A DNA stretch of 64,000 nucleotides from the NCBI GenBank assembly GCA_019279435.1, contig JAAALK010000082.1, positions 20,179,116 through 20,243,115 on the forward strand, in the 5' to 3' direction. Under the pieces are notes generated by a model that made no database searches, was not told the origin of the DNA, and saw only the letters and a list, made by a program, of their open reading frames with translations. The translations under genes were made by a program, and so were the position numbers. This document shows, in pieces, positions 52,425-63,246 of the stretch; position 1 is the stretch's first letter, and each line of letters starts with the position of its first letter. This DNA is from Zizania palustris (taxonomy: Eukaryota > Streptophyta > Magnoliopsida > Poales > Poaceae).

Positions 52425-53962
52425 TGAGAAACCATGTTGAAGAATATGGTTTTGATATTCTAGATGTGATGAGTGATTGTCAACGGAAGTCAAAGGAAGG
52501 AAGAGATGAAGACCTGCCGGGTCTGAGGCGCATGTGACTCAGGTACACGGGCAGTGAGCGACGGCCGGGCAGAGGAGCCGCGGAGTCGGGCTGGCCCAAT
52601 CCGGGTACATGGCTAGGAGCGGCAGATGATCCACTGGTCTGTTGACTGGGTTTGACTCAGGTACACGGGCAGCGAGCGATTGCCGGGCTGAGGAAGCTGC
52701 GGGGTTGGGTCGGCCCAATCCGGGTACCCGGTGCGAAGACGGTGGACACTTTGTCAGTTTTGGCGTAAAACTGACAATCTATGTTTAATTCATTTTTAGG
52801 ATATTAATATTTAGTTTTTAAGTTTAGAATATTTTTATTTGAGTAAGGTAAATTTTCTAAGATTAGTTTAGTAATTTTCGGAATTTATTTTAGTCAGTTT
52901 AATTTTACCCGAGGGTAAATTAGTCTTTTCATGTATTAGGATTTGCCTATAAATAGGCCCCTATCCCCTTAGGGATAGTTGACTGTTTCTTTTCAGATTA
53001 ATCTATAATCAGTCTACAGTCCATCACCTCTACGTTTTTCCTTCTTCTCCACTGCTTTTCTTCCACCGGCGTGATTTTTCTGTTTCCTGCCGAAGGCGCC
53101 GTGCGCACGCAGGACAGGGTATCTTCTGTGTGCGCAACAGCGGGCTGTCTACAGCAAAAAAAAACAGGATGTTTTGGCAGAGAAAACTGTAGCCGGGAGA
53201 AGCTACGCCTGGCCGGACGAACGGCGTGAAGACATAGGAAGTTTTTTGGTGGGCCCACGGACATTAATCCGGCCGACGTACAGCAAACATGGCAACGCAA
53301 AAAAAATAGCACACGCTATTGTCTCTTCGTGGCGCGGCGGCAGAGGGAATTTTTTCCAGGGAGGTAAATTTCATTCGGCGGCAGCTCGGCGGGATTACAC
53401 GGCGACTCAGGTAAGATTTTAATCTCCTATTTTTTAGTAGATTAGTTTAGAGATAATCGTCTACTAATTAATTAGCTGAAAAAACATTTCGAAATTTCAT
53501 TGTTATCTTAATCTGTTAAATTTTTATTGGTTGTCTAGTATTATTTTATCTGTTTAACCAGCTCATATAAAATGAAAAGAAAAATTTATTAATAGTTGCA
53601 TTAATATTTTTATTATAGATTTACTCGAAATATTTTAGGTTTATTTCTGAATTAATTTTTGGATGATCCATGTTTTATTCATTTGATTAGTAGTTTATTT
53701 CTAGACTGAAATATAAATATTTCGTGACTGTTTTCTAGGTGTTTTTATTTACTGCAGTAATTTTATTTAGATTATTTTTAATATCATTTTAATTAGGACA
53801 CCGGTCATTTTTTAAGCTAGACAACTTTAATTCCTGAAAATTGCTTTGCCCATATTATTTGTCTCGTTTAGTTTATTTGGGTGTTGGGATTAAAATATAG
53901 TTTAACAAGAATTTTTAGGCGCCCATTCACCCCCCCTCTGGTCGCTACTTTCGGTCCTACAA
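52425..53962 (+). repeat. Solo LTR of a Sirevirus-type copia element
   Basis: 1538 bp, TGAGAAACCATG...CGGTCCTACA, with TSD ATATT (52420-52424; 53963-53967) and no internal region, so it results from LTR-LTR recombination. It has the duplicated TGACTCAGGTAC module, a TATA at 52948-52956, and the same last ~40 bp as A's LTR. Its middle section is AT-rich and unlike A's CTTCG-rich section. Confidence 0.93.
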
Positions 53963-55997
53963 TATTCAGCTTGGTTATTAGTAGAAGCAAATTCCAAACA
54001 AGCCGAGGTTTCAAAATGTGTTCCACTAGGTGATATGAGAACCACTCCAATACCTTGGCCACTTTTGCAAGTTGAATCATCAAAATAAAGTTTCCATGGT
54101 ACTACCTCAATTAGAGCAACATTGTTACTCCAACTGACATCTATGTGGTGATCAACTATAAAGTTAGCGACAACTTGGCCTTTCATAGCTCTTAGGGGTT
54201 CATAAGCCAAATCATACTCAATAAAAGTGTAAGCCCACTTCCCGATTCTTCCACTTAGAATCGGCTTTTGCAACATTTGTTTTATAACATCGTTTTGGCA
54301 AATGACAACACATGTAGTAGGGAGAAGATTGTGACGTAATTTGGTACATGCGTAGTAAAGTGATAGACATAAGCGTTCCACAAACGTGTACCTGGTTTCA
54401 GCATCCAGCAGGCGGGGGCTCAAGAACATGATGATGTACTCCTTTCCTTCCACCTCCTGGGTTAGTACGGCCCTAATCACGCTATCTTCAACGGCAATGT
54501 ATAGCCGAAACGGAATCCTGGCTTTTGGTGCTCTCACCACAGGTGGCGACGATAAGCACTCCTTAATCTTTTCATAGGCGCTTTGCTGACTTGCCCCCCA
54601 AGTGAACTCATCTTCATTCTTTAACCAGAGTATAGGGACAAAGACATCAACCTTGCCGGACAAGTTAGATATAAAGCGCCGCAAATAATTCATCTTGTCT
54701 AGCAACTTCTGCACATCTTTCTTGCATGTCGGCGCTGCAAAGTTTCTAATTTTCTCAAGCCTTTTAGGATCAATCTCTATACCCCTTTCATGAATCATTA
54801 ATCCTAAGAACTTGCCCGTCGACATGCCAAAAGCACATTTGAGCGGGTTCATTTTTAAGCCATACTATCGCATTCTATCAAAGGCAACTTTTAAATCAGC
54901 TAAATGGTTCTCCATTGCGTCCGATTTGACTACAACATCATCTATGTAAACTTCTAACATAACCCCTAACAAGTCATGAAAGATCATGTTCATAGCACAT
55001 TGATATGTAGCACCAGCATTCTTTAAACCAAAAGTCATAACGACCCATTCGAACAAACCGACAAAACCAGGGCATCGAAAGGCTGTCTTGTAGATGTCCT
55101 CTTCGGCCATAAAGATTTGATTATAACCAGCATTGCCATCAAGAAAACTTAGTACCTTATGTCCTGAAGAATCATTGATTAGCATGTCGGCTATCAGCAT
55201 CAGATACTCGTCCTTTGGAGTGGCCTTATTTAGATCTCTGAAATCAATATAAACTCGTATTTTGCCGCTCCCCTTCTTTTCCACGGGCACAATGTTAGCG
55301 ACCCATTCAACATACCTGCATGGCCTAATGAACTCAACTTTGAGTAGTCACTCCACTTCTTCCTTAACTCGGTCATAAATGGCTGAATTAAAGCGTCGAG
55401 GAGATTGTTTATAAGGAATAAATATGGATTTTATAGCTAGCTAGTGCTCCACGAGCACGCAGCTTAATCCAGGCATTTCTCTATACTCCCATGCAAAACA
55501 ATCGACGTACGATCGAAGTAGCTTTATTACTTCAGCCTTTTCATCAGGCTATAAGTGTTGGTTTACAAAAGTCGGCCTCGGGATGCTACCATCGCCTATG
55601 TCAACTTCTTCTAAAGGATCGGCCGATGCAAAACCTTATCCTAATTTCTCTACTTCACCAAAGTCTTATATGGCCTCGGCAATACTGTCTTTAGCAGACT
55701 AATATTGCTCTACATGAGACTTTAGCCAATCTAGATTACTCTTGCTAGACATGACAACTAATTTAGAAATAGTCGTGCTACACCAGCCGGCTTTACAGAC
55801 ACTGTTATGAAACATCCTCCGGACATGCTAACAAAGTCGTAATATGAAAGATCTCTACCTGATAGACATTCTAATCTGTTGTGGATGGCATCAATGGACA
55901 CATCGGCCAATGCTACCTAGGCTAAAGTATCTGTGGGTATGACCTCTACTTCATCGTCGTCCCACTGAATTAGGCATTGGTGCAAAGTAGAAGGAAT
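53963..55997 (-). pseudogene. pol: Element H: RT and RNase H of an old Tat-like Ty3/gypsy element
   Basis: The minus strand holds an RT (about 55400-54860; 'VPVEKKGSGKIRVYIDFRDL', 'FGLKNAGATYQ', 'VYIDDVVVKS' with the YxDD motif kept), then the thumb/RNase H (54852-54250) and the start of an archaeal-type RNase H ('LYFDDSTCKSGQGIG', 'ASTNNQAEY' at the solo-LTR insertion). Upstream, 55300-55997 is the protease-RT linker with several stops. F is inserted at 55997/62966. Confidence 0.85.
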
Positions 55998-56960
55998 TGT
56001 TGTAGCAATTTTGTTAGCTACAGCACAGGTTTAGTATGTGTGTATACAGAGTATATAAAATGAACCTCGAGGGGTTCTCTCAGGAGGAGAAAGGGTTTAT
56101 ACTGGTTCGGGTCTCCCCTAGGGGATAATGGCCCTACATCCAGTTTGCAGTGGATTTGGCATGGTATGCCTCGGTATGGAGTAGTGAACTCGAGGGTCTC
56201 ATAGTCCCTGGAGCCGGTCCCTGTTACAAGGGCTTGGTCCTGCTTTTATAGGCACGCAAGCCTTAAGGAAAAGACCAAAATGCCCTCTATGAGCCCTAGG
56301 ATCACAAGGGCAAAGAGGGGAAAACGAGCTAGCTACAGTACAAAAGTGCTTTACAGTTTTACAGACGTGTCAGGTAACGTCAGACTTTGACCAGCTAAAT
56401 GACATACCAGGGGCGGAGGGGCCCCTGGTATGGCCTATTCACTTAGATATTTCTTGAGCTTCGGAGTAGGGGCCAGAGCTCTTCTAGCGGAGGCTGTGAA
56501 GAAGGCTTCGAAGTACACCCCGAAGGGGGACTTCGAAGCATGCTCCGAGCGAGGCTCCGAACTGGGGTCGCGGAGACGGCTTTGAATCGGTCGGACAGGG
56601 TCTGAAGGTTGGGGGCTCGAAGGCTATCCCCGGACAGGGTCCGAAGGTTAACCCCGAGCAAGGCTCGGTGGTTAACCTTGAACCGGGCTCGGAGGCTGGT
56701 TTCGAGGACAGCCAGAGACAGCTTCTAGCGGCCGTCAAGGAGTCTTGGGGGCTTCGCTCTTGAGGGTTCTGAAGGACCTCGCTCTGGAGGGCTTCGACGG
56801 GGCCCGGGGGCTTCGCCCCTGCAAGCTCCGGGATGAACCTTGAGATTTGGGAACAGTTCTTGGGGAGGATACAAGCTTCGACAGTGTTGGGCTCCAGGCC
56901 GAAGGCTGCCGGAGGCTAACGTCATTTGGCCCCTGTTCAAGGGAAATATATTCCCCCAAT
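55998..56960 (-). repeat. Element F 3' LTR
   Basis: 963 bp, collinear with 61990-62965; minus-strand TATA (CTTTTATA on plus) at 56243-56250. The outer CCAACA has become CCAATA. Confidence 0.93.
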
Positions 56961-56972
56961 AGTAGCCCCTCG
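56961..56972 (-). promoter_or_regulatory. Element F polypurine tract
   Basis: Minus-strand GCGAGGGGCTAC abuts the 3' LTR, nearly the same as D's PPT. Confidence 0.7.
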
Positions 56973-57252
56973 CGTGCAGGCCTTCGGGACGAAGGGGTGC
57001 ACGCGCCCTTGGGACAAATGACCTGAAAATTACAACTTCGGAGAAAACATGCCTTTGGAGCTTGGACCGAAGGTGACTTCGAAACCTATAGGTAATAAAT
57101 GCCTGCGCCATCTGTCAGAACGACCTCGGGGAGCCCAAAAGGCTCCGCAACGGCTACAAAATTTACCGTTACCCTGCGCTGGGCCGCTTCGCCTTCGGTG
57201 TAGGCCCACTCGGCAGTGGGTTCGGCCCACAACCGTCAGAATTCTTACCGCC

Positions 57253-57260
57253 TATAAATA
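57253..57260 (+). promoter_or_regulatory. TATA box of F antisense gene
   Basis: TATAAATA in GCCTATAAATAGGGG, 145 bp before the ATG at 57398, between gene and LTR. Same spacing as in D. Confidence 0.65.
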
Positions 57261-57397
57261 GGGGTTTACCGTGCACGGCTTCGGCACGCTCTCATTTGCT
57301 TTCTTCTCATTGCCTTACCACCTTCGCTCTATTCTCTTTGGCTTCGCGTGGAGCACCCTTCGCTAGCTTTAGCCCCTCGCGCCGAAGCCCCACCAAA

Positions 57398-60300
57398 ATG
57401 CCGAAGAAGGCAGCGGCAAAGCCCTTGGTCTTGGGCTCGAGCTTGGGCTCCGCCCAAATGCAGGCAGTGGCAGCTGCGACAGCGAAGCCTGCACGTAGGC
57501 GACAGGGGCCGAGGGACCTTCGGACGCCCTCTGACAAATTTGAGCAGACGCTGGAGATGTGGGCCTCGATTTCTATGGAGGAGTCCGTTCGGAGGGCCTG
57601 CGAAGGGAGGATTGCGGCGAAGATCCAGCTAAGAGTCCCAGAGAAGTCGGAGGCCGTGCCGAGGCCCCGTACTGATGAAGTGGTTGTGTTCGAGGCATTC
57701 TTCGAAGCCGGCCTCGGGCTGCCAGCAGTCGGGATGCTGAGCGAAGTCTTGAGGGCTTACAACCTCGAGCTTCCTCAACTCTCACCCAATGCCGTGGCGA
57801 GGCTTGCTGTCTTCGAATGGGCCATGAGGGCCGAAGGCTGCGAGGGCCGTGCGGACGTCTTCGTCACCCTTCACGACGCCAACTGTCAGCCGAAGCCGAG
57901 GGAGGGGACAGACCGCGTCAAGAGGGCGTTGGCCTTCGGCAGCGCAAATTTCCAGCTCCGGAGGGAGTTCTAGGATGCCTTACCGGCGAGGGCTGTGAAC
58001 AACAAGTGGTACTCAAAGTGGGATCAGGAATGGTTCTATGCCTCCGTCGGCGTGAACTCTCCCCTTCGGAGTACTAACGCCTTTATCTCATACCAACGCG
58101 AAGGGGTGGTGAAGACCAACGAGGACACCCTTCGCTCGAGGATCTTGCTACTTCGGAGGGTGGCGGCGAAGATGAGCATGAGGGACCTCACAGAGGAGTT
58201 CATCACCCTCCGACTCAGCCCCCTCGCGCGCTCTTGGCCGGAGGGGCTCTTCCAGGCTTCGGGCCAAGGGGAACTTTATGAGTTGGCCTTCGAAAGCTTC
58301 TGTAAGGCTTCGAACTCTTTTCACTTTTATACTTCGCAAAACTTCACTCTGACTTGAACTTTTATGAAGACCACCTCGAAATGAGGACTCCGGAGGAGGC
58401 CATTGCAACGGCTGAGCGCGTCGTTGGGACTCCGACACCTGAGGAGCAGGCCTAGCGCCTCGCTCTGGTGGGGTCCTGGGAGCATTGGAACAGGGTATGG
58501 ACCGCACTTGGCCTCGAGGTGTTCCCTGCTCTGCCAGACTTCTCCCACCTCACAACTTCGTCGACCGGAGCCAAGAGGAAGAGGGGGGATGATGACGAAC
58601 TTGGGACTTCGAGGGTGCGGTCGGAGGTCCCCACGACTGAAGCCTCTACCCCGGTGGAGGCAGCGGTGGAGCCCACATGTGCTCCAGCTACCAAGAAAGC
58701 CGTGGAGGCCTCGACGGCAACGACTCAGGCGGCGGAGGCTGGCGAGCTCACTCCGGCCATCAAGAAGGCCGTGGAAGCCTCGACAGCGACAACTTCGGGC
58801 GTGAAGGCCGACACGCCGGCCTCGCAGCGAAGGGACTGGGGGGCACACATCGCCCCTCCTTCCTTTGAGGACATTTCTGACGAAGGTAAACTCTTTTAAC
58901 ATGCTTCTCTTCAATATGCGGATGTTGACTTGGGTCTTTCTGCAGAGGATGCCGATGCGAGGCCCATCGTGGCGAAGCTGGCAGATGAAGCCGGATCAAA
59001 GTCCGTCGCGGCGAAGACAACAGAGGCTTCGGGCAGCAGCGGTAGTAGAAGCGACTCGAAGTCCGAAGGCTCTTCGTCTGAAGAAGATGGAGGCAACGGC
59101 GGTGGCGAAGAGGGCCTTCAAAGCGACGAGGAGGTCGACGTGGTGGGCCTAAGCCCTGCTTTGCCAAAGCCTGCGCAGGTGGACGCGGCGGAGGAGATGG
59201 TCCATCCCTTCGAGCCGAAGGGTGCCGTGACGGAGGTGGCAATCAACAGCTTCCGCGAAAGCTACGCAGCTGCGGAGGCAGGGGACTTGGTGGCTCAACT
59301 TAGCCACTCGAACCCCACTGAGCTCTTCATCAGCGCGAACGAAGCCCTTATGCGGGTGAGCGAAGCCCTTCGCAGCCTTCGAACTGTGCTTTAGTCTTCG
59401 ATCAATACTTATGATTCTTGGATTCCTGCAGGCCTTCGCACTGAATGCTGCGGCCTCGACTTCTGCAGATAGGCAGATGACACGCCTGGAAGAGGAGAGG
59501 GAGGCCCTTCGACGCGAAGTCTCGGTGGAAGCCGAGAAACGAAGGTAGGCTGAGGCCTCGGCTGACGCGGCGAGGGCTGAGGCCGACAAGGCTAAGGATG
59601 CCTTGGCCTCGTAGATGGATAGACTCCGTGCGGAGCTCAAGGCTTCGAAGGACGCCGAGGCCCGGCAGGCGAAGGAGAACGCTTCACTCCGTCGATGGGC
59701 TCAGAAGCTTGAAGACTTCGTCGTGGACAATCTTGGCGAAGCCACCCAGAGCCTGACTGACGTCCTTGAGCAAATAGGGACCGAGTGCCGGGCTCCGGAC
59801 TTCGGCGATCAGGACCCAATTGGGGACCGCGTCGATTTCTTGAAGACAATGGCTTCAATGGTGGAGCAATCACTGAAGAGCTTCGCCCTCATGGCCGGCC
59901 GAGTCGCGGGCCAAGGGGTGTTGCACATGCTTCATGAAGCGGGGTGCAAACACCTTCAGGCAGCAACCTCCGTGACCCCGGTGGCCTTCGGGGGCCAGCA
60001 CTTGGTGACGCCTCCGGCGGACGTCCGCGGAGCCTGGCGGCGGCTGCAGGAGCCTTGGAAGGAACAAGGCTGCGAAGCAGTCCTTGACCTTCAGAAGGCC
60101 CTACGACTTCGCCGATCTAAAGCACCCGCTGTGCCGGACAGGCCTTCGACATCGACACCTCCGCCTCCGAAGGTGTAGATCTCCTTAGGCTTCTTTGTAA
60201 CACTTAGCTGCAGGCTTGTAAAAACTTTATCAGTTTATTAATATGAATGCGGGGGTTTTTATACCTGCCTAGGCTCAGCCTCCGAATGTTGACTTCGAAG

Positions 60301-60736
60301 TGCTTGAGGACTCTGAAGAACTTCGACAGTTGTGGGCAGTCCTCGAAGTAGCTAGGTCTGAAGGCCCCCTCGGTTTAAGCTTCCGAGGGGGCCTAGCGGC
60401 GAAGCCATCTCCGAAGTAGCTCAGGATTTGCTAGTCGTTGTGAAGACGGAGTCCCTTCAGAGTTCTTTGTTTTTGCCTTCGCGAACGGCCTTAGCAGGCG
60501 ACGAAGCCTTAGAATTCTCTGCCTTCATCACAGCGCCACAAGCTTTGTTAACTCGGAGCGACCTGCCAAATGGAAGACGAGGTCTACGGGCTTCGGAGCC
60601 TGGACGGGCCGGACGTGGGAGAGCAGGCTCTGACAAGGCTTCGTCCAGCCGAGGGGGCCCTGGCCGAAAGAAAGGCAAGCGAGGGTTGGGGCCTCGCACT
60701 CGATTTTTCTTAGGCTTAGATACAGACTACTCGTAG
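57398..60736 (+). pseudogene. Element F antisense gene: five exons, four TAG stops and one frameshift
   Basis: Predicted exons 57398-58301, 58370-58885, 58946-59385, 59432-60172 and 60273-60736, with GT-AG introns in phases 1, 1, 0, 0, exactly as in D. Exon 1 has 'FFEAGLGLP' and 'QLSPNAVARLAVFEWAMRAE'; exon 2 has 'VGSWEHWNRVW' (D: 'VGSWERFNRVW'); exon 3 is Ser/acidic; exon 4 is an Ala/Glu/Arg coiled coil; exon 5 starts near 'VDFEVLED' and ends 'RFFLGLDTDYS'. In-frame stops are all TAG: 57971, 58453, 59546, 59612. A frameshift lies near 60400 in exon 5. The reading frame is otherwise open for about 1,000 codons. Function unknown. Confidence 0.8.
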
Positions 60737-61970
60737 TTTTGTTTTCGAAGTATATTTGTAACATACTTCTCAATTATCATTCAATGAATGGAGTTTATTG
60801 TATTTGCATACTTCGTCTGCATGCTTCGCGTTGTTTGATGGCTTCGATCGTTTTAGCTTGTCACACTCGTATTGCGTATTACATCCGCACACCTCGCATA
60901 CATGCTTCCCCCCTTGCTCGTGGCAGCTAGGGACTTAGCCGTTGCTGGTGCGGGCAAAATAAAAAATGCGAAGGGGTGTTCCTTTTGGCGGCTTCGGATG
61001 TATGGAATTCATTGGGCGAAGGCCTCTTTTGGGCTTCGAACGCGCTAACTTGGTGCGAAGCAAGGCTTCAGCATAACCAAATTAAGCGAAGCATGCTTCG
61101 GCATGTTGGGATTTGGATGTGCGTGAGCAAGGCTCCGAAACGCGCTTAGATTTTAAGAAAAGTAATACTTCGATAGGCTTTGTTTTTAGCTTAGATCACG
61201 TCACGCGAAGCAAGGCTTCGGTGCGTGTTTAGATAATGAAGCAAGGCTTCTGGAGCTTGGTCCTATAGTGAAAAGGATATTTGGTGTGGATTCACCGAAC
61301 CTGTGATTTTGAGCCACCTTCGACTCTGAGCCACCTTCGACTTTGGGTCACCTACGACCCTGGGCCACCTTCGACCCTGGGATGCATCAGGCCGGAGCCT
61401 GGAATCCCGGACTTGCCGAGCCGTCGCCCAGAAGTCTCAAAGCCCACTGCTACGGGCCCAGAGGCACTGTGTAGCCTTCGGAGGGGTGCTCCGGACTTTG
61501 TAAAGCGAAGCAAGGCTTCACATTTTAAATAAGGCAAAGCAAGGCTTCGGGTTTTTGATAAGGCGAAGCAATGCTTCGAATTTTTCTCAACAAGATGGGG
61601 CAGAAGTTTACTTTAAAGGCGAAGCAGGGCTTCGAACTTCAAGGCGAAGCTGGGCTTTGAATATATATCAAGTGATTGTGACATTGTACATCAAAGTAGT
61701 ACTTCGGATAGTAGACATACCTCGCAAAGTAGTTGAAGGTTGGCCTCGTAGCCCCTGGGGCTTCGACGACCTTCGACGCATGACGCGGAGCCCCTAGCTA
61801 GAGGGTGAGCTCCTGTATGCGAAGGGTAAGGGAAGGCGAAGAGGGCCTTCTAGCTGCACCCGAAGCCCCTTGCCGAAGGGTGCGCGAAGCAAGAAAGCTT
61901 CGAAGCTCCCCCCTCAAGCGTACTTCGAGTTGCAGGCAGTGGCAGAGAACTTAGCTTTTAGTACTAAGGT
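60737..61970. other. Element F non-coding interior
   Basis: Occupies the place where gag-pol would be. It has scattered GCGAAGCAAGGCTTCGG-like repeats (about 61030-61650) and a short array at 61310-61382. No gag, protease, RT or integrase motif on either strand. Confidence 0.7.
61310..61382. repeat. Short tandem array in element F
   Basis: Four ~18-bp units of the type GAGCCACCTTCGACTCTG or GGGCCACCTTCGACCCTG. They share the CCACCTTCG core of the C and D arrays and lie beyond the 3' end of the antisense gene. Confidence 0.75.
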
Positions 61971-61988
61971 CCCCACGGAAGGCGCCAA
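61971..61988 (-). other. Element F primer-binding site
   Basis: Minus-strand TTGGCGCCTTCCGTGGGG next to the 5' LTR, a close variant of the C and D PBS. Confidence 0.75.
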
Positions 61989-61989
61989 C

Positions 61990-62965
61990 TGTTGTAGCAA
62001 TTTTGTTAGCTACAACACAAGTTTAGTATGTGTGTATACGGAGTATATAAAATGAACCTCGAGGGGTTCTCTCAGAAGGAAAAATGGTTTATATTGGTTC
62101 GGGTCTCCCCTAGGGGATAATAGCCCTACGTCCAGTTTGCAGTGGATTTGGCATGGTATGCCTCGGTATGGAGTAGTGAACTTGAGGGTCTCATAGTCCC
62201 TGGAGCCGGTCCCTGTTACAAGGGCTTGGCCCTGCTTTTATAGGCTCGCAAGCCTTAGGGAAAAGACCAAAATGCCCTCTATGAGCCCTAGGCTCACAAG
62301 GGCAAAGAGGGGAAAAGGAGCTAGCTACGGTACAAAAGTGCTTTACAGTTTTACAGGCGTGTTAGGTAACGTCAGACTTTGACCAGCTAAACGACATACC
62401 AGGGGCGGAGGGGCCCCTGGTATGGCCTATTCACTTAGATATTTCTTGAGCTTCGGAGTAGGGGCCAGAGCTCTTTTAGCGGAGGCTGTGAAGAAGGCTT
62501 CGAAGTACACCCCAAAGGGGGACTTCGAAGCATGCTCCGAGCGAGGCTCCGAACTGGGGTCTCAGAGACAGCTTCGAATCGGCCGGACAGGGTCCAAAGG
62601 CTGGCACTGAGGAGCTCCGAAGGAGGGGGCTCGAAGGCTATCCCCGGACAGGGTCCGAAGGTTAACCCCGAGAAAGGCTCGGAGGTTAACCTTGAACCGG
62701 GCTCGGAGGCTGGTTTCGAGGCCAGCCCGAGACAGCTTCTGGCAGCCGTCAGGGAGTCTTGGGGGCTTCGCTCCGGAGGGTTCCGAAGGACCTCGCTCCG
62801 GAGGGCTTCGACGGGGCCCGGGGGCTTCGCCCCTGCAAGCTCCGGGATGAACCTTGAGATTTGGAAACAGTTCTTTGGGAGGATACAAGCTTCAACAGTG
62901 TTGGGCTCCGGACCGAAGGCTGACGTCATTTGGCCCCTGTTCAAGGGAAATATATTCCCCCAACA
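61990..62965 (-). repeat. Element F 5' LTR
   Basis: 976 bp; minus-strand TATA (CTTTTATA on plus) at 62235-62242. It contains about 20 bp (near 62605-62625) that the 3' LTR lacks. Confidence 0.93.
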
Positions 62966-63246
62966 GGAATGCAGCAGTTTGCACGAATCTAGTCACGCCC
63001 AAGCAACACGCTCTAGTTACCTTGCACATCAACGACGAAGTATGCTGTCAACAATGTCTTATTTCCTACTGTCAACTCCATGGAGAGCACGCCCTTGGCC
63101 TCGGAACTCTCATCCTTGAAGCTGTTGAGCAACATTTGTTTTCTTCAGGTCCTCCTCGTCCCTGCCAAGTTTCTTCAATAGCGAGTACGGCATTAGGTTA
63201 ATAGTGGTGACACCATCAACAACCATTTTGGAGATCGGCTTCCCGT
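62966..63246 (-). pseudogene. pol: Element H: protease region fragment
   Basis: The minus strand contains 'ISKMVVDGVTTINLMPY', an aspartic-protease active-site region of the Tat type, followed by decayed sequence with stops. It joins the H pol at 55997 when F and its TSD are removed, placing protease before RT. The terminal LTR interrupts it at 63247. Confidence 0.75.

Larger units (their letters stand above)
55998..62965 (-). mobile_element. Element F: Tat-lineage non-autonomous element carrying only the antisense gene
   Basis: 6,968 bp with TSD GGAAT (55993-55997; 62966-62970). LTRs: 61990-62965 (5', 976 bp) and 55998-56960 (3', 963 bp). PBS and PPT resemble D's. Between them lie the five-exon antisense gene (57398-60736, plus strand) and about 1.2 kb of non-coding repeats. 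No gag or pol domain occurs anywhere inside, so it is a LARD-like derivative. LTR differences (several substitutions and indels) make it clearly older than D and E. Confidence 0.93.

Noticed and set aside
53174..53422. Short ORF in the solo LTR
   Set aside because: Within LTR sequence downstream of the TATA, 82 codons, with no match to any element protein here.
56443..57111. Minus-strand ORFs in F LTRs (also 62435-62944)
   Set aside because: Chance frames in GC-rich LTR sequence with different lengths and starts in the two LTRs and no recognisable domain.
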